Shown here one piece after another: positions 7,696-15,968 of a stretch of DNA of 32,506 bases (within the stretch, counting starts at the first letter, position 1; each line of letters opens with the position of its first letter). The notes beneath the pieces were generated by a model. The model had not been told where the DNA came from and made no database searches. It saw nothing but the letters and a program-made list of their open reading frames with translations. Location: the NCBI GenBank assembly GCA_015491815.1, contig WFVC01000131.1, forward strand, positions 1-32,506, in the 5' to 3' direction. The translations under genes and the position numbers were made by a program. Origin of the DNA: Gammaproteobacteria bacterium. Lineage in GTDB: Bacteria; Pseudomonadota; Gammaproteobacteria; UBA6429; Thiohalophilaceae.

Positions 7696-7848
7696 TCAGG
7701 GCGCAACAGGCAGGGTGACAATTTCCATAATCCCCCAGATAGTATAAAAAACTGTCGGCATCGCTACCCCAATAAACAATAGCAGGAAGGGATTATCGAT
7801 TAGCGACTGCATCGCGGGAATGCGTTCATCTTCATTATTATTTGACAT
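7696..7848 (-). CDS. 50-residue single-helix membrane protein (subunit IIa-like)
   Basis: A short gene at the head of the CuA operon that reads MSNNNEDERIPAMQSLIDNP and then a single hydrophobic helix (about residues 20-41), ending in TLPVAP. ATG 7848 has a good AGGAG ribosome site 8 bases upstream, and it is followed after 31 bases by subunit II. Position, size and topology resemble the small IIa helix of ba3-type enzymes, though no sequence match can be proved here. It probably packs against or stabilises the subunit I/II pair. Confidence 0.75.
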   Translation of the reverse strand: MSNNNEDERIPAMQSLIDNPFLLLFIGVAMPTVFYTIWGIMEIVTLPVAP

Positions 7849-7961
7849 GGTGATGGCTCCTGTTAGTTGTTAGTGTCAGCGACGATATAATTATCATTAT
7901 TCTGGTAAGGATTGACGAATATCCGCCAACTCTTACGGTTATTAATTTTCAAAGCTTTGCA

Positions 7962-8005
7962 GTATTACATACCGGAATTCGGCGACTCACTTTGACCTAA
8001 ATCAA
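7962..8005 (-). promoter_or_regulatory. FNR/DNR-type box and -10 for the CuA enzyme operon
   Basis: TTGACCTAAATCAA (7992-8005) differs at one base from TTGAT-N4-ATCAA. On the minus strand TGTAAT (7969-7964) or TAATAC (7967-7962) lies at the -10 position expected for a class II FNR-family promoter. Transcription would start near 7957, giving a leader of about 110 bases to ATG 7848. The rest of 7849-8218 shows no gene. The box could also affect ctaA on the plus strand, though no -10 stands out there. Confidence 0.6.
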
Positions 8006-8218
8006 TTTACCAACCTAAATACCTGATTTTTTTAATCGGGGACTTACTTATCCCAATATTTAAGCCTGTCATTATATTGCTGAGATTCAAAGTACAGCGA
8101 AATCATATTTATTCAAAAATACACTGGCAAACAATGTAGTGGATTTCAGATTTCCAAACACCCCGCCCATCTGATACCATTTTTGACGTTTTTATGTATG
8201 AGAGAGTCAACATCGACA

Positions 8219-9259
8219 ATGACATCGCCTGATAATCATCAAAAAGCCATCGCTATCTGGCTTTTTATCTGTTGCGCTAGCATTTTCGCCATGGTCATAC
8301 TTGGCGGCGTGACCCGTTTAACCGGTTCCGGACTGTCGATGGTTGAATGGGAACCCCTCATGGGCATCCTTCCCCCCCTTGATCACGCTCAATGGCAGGA
8401 AACCTTTCTTCTCTATCAGCAGTTTCCCGAATACAAGCTACATAATTACAGCATGAATCTGGAGGAATTCAAGTCGATCTTCTGGTTTGAATATTCCCAC
8501 CGTCTGCTGGGACGCATGATTGGGTTCATTTTTATTGTCCCCCTGCTGTATTTCATCATGACCGGAAAGATCAGAAAGTCACTGATTCCCAAATTGATCG
8601 GCATGTTTATACTTGGCGGACTACAGGGGCTAATGGGCTGGTATATGGTAAAAAGCGGCCTGGTTCAGGATCCCCACGTCAGCCAGTATCGACTAACCGC
8701 GCACCTGGCTCTGGCTTTTATCGTCTACGCCTATATTTTCTGGGTGGCTCTGGATCTGTTTTTCTCAGATCAGGATCGTATCCGCAAAACAGCGACAAAC
8801 GGACTAAAGCAATTTTCATTGCTACTCACGCTGCTTATCTTTATTACGGTTCTTTCCGGTGGTTTTGTCGCCGGACTCAAGGCCGGTTATGCCTTCAACA
8901 CTTTCCCCTTGATGGGCGGGCGGCTGGTGCCCGAAAGTATTTTTGCGCTCTCCCCTGTCTGGAAAAATTTCTTTGAAAATATCGCCACCGTTCAGTTTGA
9001 CCATCGCGTCATGGCGACCCTGCTGTTTATTATTATCCCCCTGTTCTGGCTAAACGCCATACGTCAGGATATTCCGGCGCGAGTGCGAACCGGAGCGCAT
9101 CTGCTACTGGCCATGCTTGGCATTCAGGTCACACTGGGAATTTCAACCCTGCTACTGCATGTTCCCATACCACTGGCCGCCGCCCATCAGGGTGGCGCGC
9201 TCACGTTGTTCACCATCATGCTGTTCATTACCCACGAACTACGGAACACGCCAAATTGA
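8219..9259 (+). CDS. ctaA: Heme A synthase (CtaA/COX15 family)
   Basis: About 346 residues with eight membrane segments in two four-helix halves. It oxidises the C8 methyl of heme O to a formyl group, giving heme A. Family marks are GGVTRLTGSGLSMVEW near the N-terminus, EYSHRLLGR with the first heme His, TAHLA, and in the second half FDHRVMA and AAHQGGA. The frame is open to TTG 8183, with in-frame ATGs at 8198 and 8219; 8219 is preferred because family N-termini begin shortly before the first helix. It is divergent from the CuA enzyme operon and, with cyoE, implies that this organism makes heme A, perhaps for the neighbouring enzymes. Confidence 0.94.
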   Translation: MTSPDNHQKAIAIWLFICCASIFAMVILGGVTRLTGSGLSMVEWEPLMGILPPLDHAQWQETFLLYQQFPEYKLHNYSMNLEEFKSIFWFEYSHRLLGRMIGFIFIVPLLYFIMTGKIRKSLIPKLIGMFILGGLQGLMGWYMVKSGLVQDPHVSQYRLTAHLALAFIVYAYIFWVALDLFFSDQDRIRKTATNGLKQFSLLLTLLIFITVLSGGFVAGLKAGYAFNTFPLMGGRLVPESIFALSPVWKNFFENIATVQFDHRVMATLLFIIIPLFWLNAIRQDIPARVRTGAHLLLAMLGIQVTLGISTLLLHVPIPLAAAHQGGALTLFTIMLFITHELRNTPN

Positions 9260-9269
9260 ATGCCCGCGC

Positions 9270-9484
9270 CTAATTAGATGTTCCAAATACCAGATCACTT
9301 GTGAGTTTCCACGTTCGTGGTGAAGTCCTGAGCCCTTCGACTTCGCTCAGGAGATCCCTGACGAAGGGTCGAACCATGAGCGTGGAAACACTGTAAATTG
9401 AGTGCTTAATCTGTTTGTCCTTCGACAAGCTCAGGACGAACGGTTGTTCCATAAAGTGTACTGGTATTTGGAACACCTATTTAG
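9270..9484. repeat. 215-bp MITE-like element A with 24-bp terminal inverted repeats
   Basis: The left end CTAATTAGATGTTCCAAATA (continuing CCAG) from 9270 and the reverse complement of the right end, 9461-9484, agree at 22 of 24 positions. Inside are a palindrome bounded by GTTTCCACG (about 9306) and CGTGGAAAC (about 9381), and copies of TTCGACTTCGCTCAGG and TTCGACAAGCTCAGG. The right 44 bases resemble the left end of the element at 29202. No transposase is encoded, so a non-autonomous element is likely. Its right end contains the stop codon of the regulator gene. Confidence 0.75.
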
Positions 9485-10164
9485 AGAAGTTCCCGCAGTC
9501 CGTCAACATCCAACAGGGTAATATCATTACCATGCACATCAATCAGACCATTCCGGGACAAACGGGTGAGGATACGAGAGAATGTTTCTGGCTGAATGGC
9601 CAGACGCGACGCCACCACACTCTTGGGGGTGGTCAGATGAATTTCAGATAACGCCACAACATCGGCAGGAAGCTGATCCAGCAAAAAAACCACCAGCCGA
9701 TAAGTCGCATTATGCAGGGTAAGATTGTTGATTTCATGAATACGCGCATGCAGACGCCGACTCATATTCGCCATAAGATGAAAACAGGTTTCCGTGGACT
9801 GTTCCAGTATTTCCTTAAATGTCTGCATACTGAAACTGAGCACTTCACTTTTCTTGATGGCTTCGGAACTTAATGGATAAACCTGATTGCGCATAAAAAT
9901 AATCGCTTCAGCAAACGTCTGGGAAGGATGGATAATCTCCATCACCTTTTCATCGCCATCGGCGGAAATACAATATAGTTTAATCTGCCCGGATTTCAGC
10001 AAATAAAAACGTTGCGCCGGCTGCCCGGCTTCAAACAGGGTTTCCCTTGCCGCCAACTGAATCGTCGTCGAAGTTTGCAACATTTTATCCATCTGTTTGT
10101 CGTCCAGCATTTCAAACAGATAAATAGCTTTCAATTGTGCCGCAAGCGCCTGCTCTGACTTCAT
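9481..10164 (-). CDS. Crp/Fnr-family regulator, DNR-like
   Basis: A 227-residue regulator with an N-terminal cyclic-nucleotide-binding-like beta barrel (about residues 12-125), a dimer helix, and a C-terminal winged helix-turn-helix (about 165-215). The recognition helix contains ETFSR, the E..SR pattern with which FNR/DNR proteins read TTGA half-sites. The N-terminal Cys cluster of FNR is absent, so sensing by a [4Fe-4S] cluster is unlikely. DNR/NnrR-type proteins sense NO through heme. ATG 10164 is chosen over an in-frame TTG at 10185 because GGGGAT lies at ribosome-site distance. Four matching palindromes nearby make it the likely local regulator. Its stop lies in a repeat end. Confidence 0.9.
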   Translation of the reverse strand: MKSEQALAAQLKAIYLFEMLDDKQMDKMLQTSTTIQLAARETLFEAGQPAQRFYLLKSGQIKLYCISADGDEKVMEIIHPSQTFAEAIIFMRNQVYPLSSEAIKKSEVLSFSMQTFKEILEQSTETCFHLMANMSRRLHARIHEINNLTLHNATYRLVVFLLDQLPADVVALSEIHLTTPKSVVASRLAIQPETFSRILTRLSRNGLIDVHGNDITLLDVDGLRELL

Positions 10165-10313
10165 ATCGCCATCCCCAATAAACAACGTACTTTTAAACTC
10201 ATAAACAAACCTTCCCCGGAAAAGCTCGCCCTTTATATCGAAATACTATTTCAAAAACAGTATATTAGTGAAAAGCAAAATAAAAGCAACTAAATAAATA
10301 TTCCTTGTTGCAG

Positions 10314-10354
10314 TTGACTTTGGTCAACGACGATGCCCATACATTTATTAAAAA
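10314..10354 (+). promoter_or_regulatory. Perfect TTGAC-N4-GTCAA palindrome with -10
   Basis: TTGACTTTGGTCAA (10314-10327) is a perfect inverted repeat of the FNR/DNR type. On the plus strand TAAAAA (10349-10354) is at class II -10 distance, giving a start near 10362 for the gene at 10404. It also lies 150 bases before the regulator gene, so autoregulation is possible, but no -10 is evident on that side. Confidence 0.6.
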
Positions 10355-10403
10355 TTGAGATAATAAAATACCACGCCATTTTTTATACACACAAGGGATT
10401 AAA

Positions 10404-10649
10404 GTGAATATACAACTCATCATTAGCGGACAGGCAAAACAGTCTCAGGCTACCGAACGGGTATGGCGAACAATTTGCGAAGATATGGGACTATCACTGC
10501 AGATCATCAACTCAGAAAACGAAACCGGGCGGTCACTGGCAAAAAAACTAAACTTGCGCACGCTTCCCGCATTGATAGTAGATGGTCGAGTTATCGCCGT
10601 TGGCCAACCGGATACTATCTCTGCAAAAAAAATTCTACGCGATCTTTAG
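10404..10649 (+). CDS. Small thioredoxin-fold protein without CXXC
   Basis: An 81-residue protein that starts at GTG 10404 after AAGGG. The pattern beta (MNIQLIISG), alpha, beta (LSLQIINSEN), then NLRTLPALIVDGRVIAVGQPD is that of small glutaredoxin/thioredoxin-fold proteins with the cis-Pro (LPALIVDG). The usual CXXC after the first strand is replaced by AKQSQ; one Cys (ICED) remains in the first helix. A redox enzyme is therefore doubtful, and a binding or sensing role is possible. It stands behind a strong DNR-type box and upstream of the hemerythrin, so it probably belongs to the same stress response. Confidence 0.75.
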   Translation: MNIQLIISGQAKQSQATERVWRTICEDMGLSLQIINSENETGRSLAKKLNLRTLPALIVDGRVIAVGQPDTISAKKILRDL

Positions 10650-10657
10650 AGAAAAAA

Positions 10658-10699
10658 CTGATTAAAATCAATTCCAGTTTACAGTCTGCCATTTATGAT
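10658..10699 (+). promoter_or_regulatory. FNR-type box and TATGAT -10 before the hemerythrin gene
   Basis: CTGATTAAAATCAA (10658-10671) has one mismatch to TTGAT-N4-ATCAA. TATGAT (10694-10699) lies at the class II -10 position, so transcription should begin near 10706, 30 bases before ATG 10736. It lies just after the stop of the thioredoxin-fold gene and would give the hemerythrin its own regulated promoter. Confidence 0.6.
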
Positions 10700-10735
10700 T
10701 CAGACTAAAGTTTTAATCAAATCAAAGTCCCCATA

Positions 10736-11152
10736 ATGAGCAACAACAAACTTTTAATTGAGTGGCAGGAAAATAGCCTGTCTGTCGGCATTCCCCAGAT
10801 GGATGAAACACACCGGGAATTTATTGATATCATTAACCGCCTCGGGCAGGCCAGTGATGAACAATTCTCGAAATTATTCGAGCAACTGCTCGAACATACC
10901 CATCAGCATTTTAAAAATGAAGACATAGCGATGGAAAAATCAGGTTTTCCACCCATATCAATCCATCGTAATGAGCATTTCCGGATTATAGATAAACTTA
11001 AACAATTGAATGAAAATATCAAAACCGGGGATATCGACATCGCCCGAACCTTTGTCTGTCGCTATTTGCCTGAATGGTTTCCCCTGCATGCAGCAACCAT
11101 GGATCGCGCCCTGGCCTGCCACCTCAAGGCAGCCGGCATGGCTGACGCATAA
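10736..11152 (+). CDS. Bacteriohemerythrin
   Basis: A 138-residue single-domain hemerythrin with a non-heme di-iron site that binds O2, and in some bacteria NO or iron-nitrosyl stress products. The full ligand set is seen: H26 (DETHREF), H58 and E62 (HFKNED), H77 and H81 (HRNEH), H118 and D123 (HAATMD). The protein is cytosolic with no signal peptide. Its own FNR/DNR box and the neighbouring regulator and NO-reductase-like genes point to use under low oxygen or NO. Confidence 0.95.
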   Translation: MSNNKLLIEWQENSLSVGIPQMDETHREFIDIINRLGQASDEQFSKLFEQLLEHTHQHFKNEDIAMEKSGFPPISIHRNEHFRIIDKLKQLNENIKTGDIDIARTFVCRYLPEWFPLHAATMDRALACHLKAAGMADA

Positions 11153-11235
11153 AAACCACGACCATCACATACCACTTGTCCTTATCCCACGTTATAGTTT
11201 AGTCTTCATCGCCCTTATTACCGGAGAACACCGCA

Positions 11236-12015
11236 ATGACACGACCACGTATCTTTTTCAGCAGCCTGTTTCTTATTCTTGCAAGCCTTGTTTTATTGCC
11301 GGGCTGTCAGCGCCAGGATGCGGAACCCGCGGCTGAAAAAGCGGTCGTCACACCAGCCTCATCCCCAGACAACGCCCCGCATACTCCCAAAGCAACCGCC
11401 ATTCCCAAACCGGGCAAGATTCACGGTAAGGTTATCGATATTATCGAAGCCGCCGGTTATACCTATATCCGGATTGATACCGGCAGTGACAAACTCTGGG
11501 CAGCCGGCCCCAGCACCGCTTTTAACAAAGGCGATATGGTCGCTTTTGATACCGGAATGCCGATGAAAGATTTTCACAGCAAATCACTGGATCGCACCTT
11601 CAACCTGCTCTATTTTGTTGATGCTTTCGACACTGATACGGGGCCGGCTCAGCCTCGCATGCCCGAACCGCACAGCAAGGTTGAATCCTCCCCCCAGTCC
11701 AGCCCCATCGCCAACATCAGTAAAGCAAACGGCGGACAAACGATTGCCGAAATTATTTCGGGCAAGGACGCACTGGCTGATAAACCCGTCAAGGTGCGTG
11801 GCAAGGTCGTGAAATTTACCGCTGCGGTGCTGGGCAAAAATTGGATTCATATCAAGGACAGCAGCACCGGCGCCGATCTCACCGTCACCACCGACGCCAA
11901 TGCGAACAATGGCGATATCGTATTAATAGAAGGCAAACTCGGACGCAATAAAGATTTTGGCTATGGCTATCTTTATGACGTGATTGTTGAAGACGCAAAA
12001 GTGACGGTGGAATAA
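11236..12015 (+). CDS. Lipoprotein with two OB-fold (NrfJ-like) domains
   Basis: A 259-residue predicted lipoprotein with a signal peptide ending in a LLPGC lipobox (Cys at about residue 24). After a Pro/Ala-rich linker (25-60) come two OB-fold-like domains. The first (about 62-130, GKVIDIIEAAGYTYIRIDTG, LWAAGP, GMPMKDFHSKSLDRTF) resembles the NrfJ-related family seen near nitrite reductases. The second (about 165-255) has KPVKVRGKVVKF and GKNWIHIKD. It is probably anchored at the outer membrane facing the periplasm. No enzyme motif is visible, so a ligand- or protein-binding role is inferred. The gene follows the hemerythrin by 83 bases. Confidence 0.85.
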   Translation: MTRPRIFFSSLFLILASLVLLPGCQRQDAEPAAEKAVVTPASSPDNAPHTPKATAIPKPGKIHGKVIDIIEAAGYTYIRIDTGSDKLWAAGPSTAFNKGDMVAFDTGMPMKDFHSKSLDRTFNLLYFVDAFDTDTGPAQPRMPEPHSKVESSPQSSPIANISKANGGQTIAEIISGKDALADKPVKVRGKVVKFTAAVLGKNWIHIKDSSTGADLTVTTDANANNGDIVLIEGKLGRNKDFGYGYLYDVIVEDAKVTVE

Positions 12016-12019
12016 CAAA

Positions 12020-12079
12020 TTTCACCACAGGGGACAGCGCGCCATAATATTGAAAGTCTCGATGTTCCCTGTGGTGAAA
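12020..12079. terminator. Inverted repeat between convergent genes, possible bidirectional terminator
   Basis: TTTCACCACAGGGGACA (12020-12036) and the reverse complement of 12063-12079 match at 16 of 17 bases. It separates the lipoprotein gene from metH, which converge here. The long loop and the short AT tails make the terminator role less certain; a short dispersed repeat is the alternative. Confidence 0.5.
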
Positions 12080-12084
12080 AATTA

Positions 12085-15000
12085 TCAGTCCGGCTCATAA
12101 CCCAGATTCGGCGCCAGCCAGCGCTCCACGGTTTCCACGCTCATGCCTTTACGCCGGGCATAATCCTCCACCTGATCACGGTTGATTTTACCGACCGCAA
12201 AATAACGTGAGTCTGGGTGACTGAAATACCAGCCGCTCACCGAGGCGGCCGGCCACATGGCGTTACTTTCGGTTAACTCAACGCCGGTATTTTTTTCTGC
12301 ATCCAGTAATTCCCAGAGCAGCGGTTTCTCGGTGTGATCCGGGCAGGCGGGATAGCCGGGCGCGGGGCGAATGGCGGTGTAGTCTTCCTTGATCAATTTC
12401 CGGTTATCAAAATCTTCAGCCAGCCCGCCTGAGGGCGACCAGCTTCCTGATTCAATTTTCCAGTTTACATGGCGGATACGATCGTGCATGTGTTCAGCAA
12501 AGGCTTCGGCCAACCTGTCCGCCAGTGCTTTGAGCATAATAGACTGGTAGTCATCATGATCGGCTTCGAAACGTTTGACGTGTTCATCAATGCCCAGTCC
12601 GGTAGTCACCACAAACGCGCCCATATAATCTTTTTTGCCGGAATCTTTCGGCGCAACGAAATCCGCCAGACAGTAGTTTGGCTTGCCCGGTGGTTTCTCC
12701 GTTTGCTGACGCAGATGATGCAAGACCAATTTTACATCCTCACGACTGTCATCAGTGTAAATTTCGATATCTTCATTGATGCTGTTGGCCGGAAACAGGC
12801 CGACGACGGCGCGCGCTTTCAACCAACGTTCCTCAACGATCTTCGCCAGCATGGCTTCGGCGTCAGCAAGTAATTTTTTCGCCTCCTCGCCTTTTTCCGG
12901 ATCCGCAAGAATTTTGGGATAACTGCCTTTTAATTCCCAAGTATGAAAAAAGGGCGTCCAATCGATATAGGGAACGAGAAAGGCCAGCGGCATATCATCA
13001 AAGATCTGAATACCGGGGATCTCAGGAACCGGCGGCGTGTAATTCGCCCAGTCGATGTCGATGCGATTGTCACGCGCCTGTTCCAGTGTCAGCCAGTTGG
13101 TTTTCGCCCGCCGGCCGGCATGGTTAAGCCGGACTGTTTCGTATTCTTCGCGCAGGCTTTTCACAAAATCCTGTTTCAGATCTTTGCTGATCAGATTCTG
13201 CGCCACGCCCACCGCGCGCGAGGCGTCTTTCACCCAGACCGAGGCTTCGTGATAATGTTTTTCAATTTTCACCGCTGTATGCGCTTTCGAGGTGGTTGCG
13301 CCGCCAATCATCAGCGGAATATCAAAACCCAGTCGTTCCATTTCTTTGGCCATATGCACCATTTCATCCAGCGACGGGGTGATCAATCCACTCAGGCCAA
13401 TCATATCCACATCGTGTTCTTTGGCGGCATCCAGAATTGTCTGCGCCGGCGCCATCACACCGATGTCAATCACTTCGAAGTTATTACACTGCAACACCAC
13501 GCCGACAATATTCTTGCCGATATCATGCACATCACCCTTGACCGTAGCCATCAGGATCTTGCCATTGCTCTGATTACTGCTGCCGTCTTTTTCCTGCTCG
13601 ATAAAAGGCAGCAACCAGGCTACCGCTTTTTTCATCACCCGCGCCGACTTGACCACCTGCGGTAAAAACATTTTTCCGGCGCCGAACAGATCGCCGACGG
13701 TGTTCATGCCATCCATCAACGGCCCTTCGATCACTTCAATCGGCTGATCAAACTGCAGACGGGCTTCTTCCGTATCTTCTTCGATAAAACTGTCGATACC
13801 TTTGACCAGCGCATGTTCGATGCGTTTTGCCACCGGCAGGTTGCGCCACTCCAGATCCTCAACTTTTTTACCCGCACTGCCATCGCCACGATATTGATCG
13901 GCAATATCCAGCAGACGTTCGGTGGCGTCATCACGACGATTGAGCACCACGTCTTCGACCCGCTCGCGCAACTCTTCGGGAAGATCGTCATAAACAGCCA
14001 GCTGTCCGGCATTAACGATGCCCATGTCCATACCCGCCTGAATCGCATGATATAAAAACACCGCGTGAATCGCCTCACGCACCGGGTTATTGCCACGGAA
14101 GGAAAAGGACACATTGGACACGCCGCCACTGACCAGCGCATGTGGCAGCGTCTGTTTTATCCTGCGCGTGGCTTCGATAAAATCGACGCCGTAATTATTA
14201 TGTTCTTCAATACCGGTGGCGACCGCAAAAATATTGGGATCGAAAATAATATCTTCCGGCGGGAAATCCAGTTTCTCTCGCAACAGATGATAGGCGCGGG
14301 TACAGATCTCAATCTTGCGCGCGCAGGTATCGGCCTGCCCTTGTTCATCAAACGCCATGAGAATAATGGCCGCGCCATACTGACGGCAGAGTCGCGCCTG
14401 ACGCAAAAAGTTTTCCTCGCCTTCCTTGAGCGAAATGGAATTAACGATGCCCTTGCCCTGAATACATTTGAGTCCGGCTTCAATGATGAACCACTTGGAG
14501 GAGTCGATCATGATCGGCACCCGGGCGATGTCCGGCTCCGAAGCGATCAGGTTGAGAAAGGTGACCATCGCCTTCTCACCGTCAAGCATGCCTTCATCCA
14601 TATTGACATCGACGATCTGCGCGCCGTTTTCCACCTGTTCACGCGCCACGCTCAGCGCTTCATCATATTCTTCTTCCAGAATCAGCCGTTTAAAGCGCGC
14701 CGAGCCGGTGACATTGGTGCGTTCACCGACATTCACAAACAGCGAATCTTCACCGATATTGCAGGGCTCCAGTCCACTCAGGCGGGTTTCCACCGGCGCC
14801 TCCGGGATCGAACGGGGCGGGTATTTGGCGACGGCATCATGAATGGCTTTGATATGCGCAGGACTGGTGCCGCAGCAACCGCCGATAATATTTAAAAATC
14901 CACTCTTCGCCCATTCCTCGATCTCGGCCGCCATTTGCGCCGGCGTTTCATCGTATTCGCCAAACTCATTCGGCAGACCGGCATTGGGATGAGTATTGAT

Positions 15001-15786
15001 ATGGCAATTGGCCAGGCCGGCGATTTCCTCCACGTACTGACGCAGTTCTTTGGCGCCCAGCGCGCAGTTAAAGCCAAAGCTGATCGGGTTCACATGGCGC
15101 AGGGAATTCCAGAAGGCCTCGGCGGTCTGACCGGACAGGGTGCGCCCGGAAGCATCGGTAATAGTGCCGGAGATCATCACCGGCAGTTTCAGATCGTGTT
15201 CTTCAAAATAGGTTTCGATGGCGAACAACGCGGCCTTGGCGTTGAGGGTGTCAAAAATCGTCTCCACCAGCAAAATGTCGCTGCCGCCTTCGACCAGACC
15301 GTGAATAGCCTCAGAATAAGATTCTCTGAGAATATCAAAGTTGATATTGCGAAAACCGGGATTATTCACATCCGGGGAAATACTGGCGGTGCGATTGGTC
15401 GGGCCAATCACCCCGGCCACGAAGCGCGGCTTGTCCTCGCTGGCGAACTCATCACACACCGCCCGCGCCAGCCGCGCCGATTCAAAATTCAGCTCATAGG
15501 CCAGTGATTCCATCTGGTAGTCGGCCATCGACACCGAATTGGCGTTAAAAGTATTGGTCTCAACGATATCCGCACCGGCATCAAGATAGGCGCGATGAAT
15601 ATCACTGATGATCTGCGGTTGGGTCAGGGTCAGCAGATCATTATTGCCCTTGAGATCACCGACCCAGTCGGCAAAGCGTTCACCGCGATAATCGTCCTCG
15701 CCCAGCTTGTAACTCTGGATCATGGTGCCCATCGCCCCATCGAGAACCAGAATCCTTTCTTTTAGTACCTGTTCGAGTGTTTTCAT
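12085..15786 (-). CDS. metH: Cobalamin-dependent methionine synthase
   Basis: A full-length MetH of about 1233 residues that transfers the methyl group from methyl-tetrahydrofolate through cobalamin to homocysteine. Domains in order: homocysteine-binding barrel with zinc Cys at about 241 (FNCALGA) and the pair at about 304 (GGCCGT); the pterin-binding barrel beginning near [15 protein letters not shown]; the helical cap; the B12 domain with [11 protein letters not shown], whose His at about 752 ligates cobalt; and the S-adenosylmethionine-binding reactivation domain to the C-terminus. ATG 15786 is preferred over TTG 15789. No B12 or SAM riboswitch was seen in the 180 bases upstream. It is a single-gene unit, divergent from the GGDEF-EAL gene. 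Confidence 0.98.
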   Translation of the reverse strand: MKTLEQVLKERILVLDGAMGTMIQSYKLGEDDYRGERFADWVGDLKGNNDLLTLTQPQIISDIHRAYLDAGADIVETNTFNANSVSMADYQMESLAYELNFESARLARAVCDEFASEDKPRFVAGVIGPTNRTASISPDVNNPGFRNINFDILRESYSEAIHGLVEGGSDILLVETIFDTLNAKAALFAIETYFEEHDLKLPVMISGTITDASGRTLSGQTAEAFWNSLRHVNPISFGFNCALGAKELRQYVEEIAGLANCHINTHPNAGLPNEFGEYDETPAQMAAEIEEWAKSGFLNIIGGCCGTSPAHIKAIHDAVAKYPPRSIPEAPVETRLSGLEPCNIGEDSLFVNVGERTNVTGSARFKRLILEEEYDEALSVAREQVENGAQIVDVNMDEGMLDGEKAMVTFLNLIASEPDIARVPIMIDSSKWFIIEAGLKCIQGKGIVNSISLKEGEENFLRQARLCRQYGAAIILMAFDEQGQADTCARKIEICTRAYHLLREKLDFPPEDIIFDPNIFAVATGIEEHNNYGVDFIEATRRIKQTLPHALVSGGVSNVSFSFRGNNPVREAIHAVFLYHAIQAGMDMGIVNAGQLAVYDDLPEELRERVEDVVLNRRDDATERLLDIADQYRGDGSAGKKVEDLEWRNLPVAKRIEHALVKGIDSFIEEDTEEARLQFDQPIEVIEGPLMDGMNTVGDLFGAGKMFLPQVVKSARVMKKAVAWLLPFIEQEKDGSSNQSNGKILMATVKGDVHDIGKNIVGVVLQCNNFEVIDIGVMAPAQTILDAAKEHDVDMIGLSGLITPSLDEMVHMAKEMERLGFDIPLMIGGATTSKAHTAVKIEKHYHEASVWVKDASRAVGVAQNLISKDLKQDFVKSLREEYETVRLNHAGRRAKTNWLTLEQARDNRIDIDWANYTPPVPEIPGIQIFDDMPLAFLVPYIDWTPFFHTWELKGSYPKILADPEKGEEAKKLLADAEAMLAKIVEERWLKARAVVGLFPANSINEDIEIYTDDSREDVKLVLHHLRQQTEKPPGKPNYCLADFVAPKDSGKKDYMGAFVVTTGLGIDEHVKRFEADHDDYQSIMLKALADRLAEAFAEHMHDRIRHVNWKIESGSWSPSGGLAEDFDNRKLIKEDYTAIRPAPGYPACPDHTEKPLLWELLDAEKNTGVELTESNAMWPAASVSGWYFSHPDSRYFAVGKINRDQVEDYARRKGMSVETVERWLAPNLGYEPD

Positions 15787-15968
15787 CAAGCCGCCATCAT
15801 TCTTTATCGTAAAGCTCTGAATTTTAGCACGTCACTCCTGAATCTGGTATTTTCAATACCCGCCCCTGAGCGCAATATCCCTCAAAATAATGAAGCTTAT
15901 GCTACTATTTACAATAGCGTAATTGTCTATCAAGCCAAATCCTGACGGGATCAAACAACAAAATAAAC

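Noticed and set aside
12469-15507. Several long plus-strand frames opposite metH
   Set aside because: They mirror the codon pattern of metH, which is complete and unmistakable on the minus strand.
15787-15968. Cobalamin or SAM riboswitch before metH
   Set aside because: No B12-box-like sequence or typical multi-stem pattern was seen in this gap.
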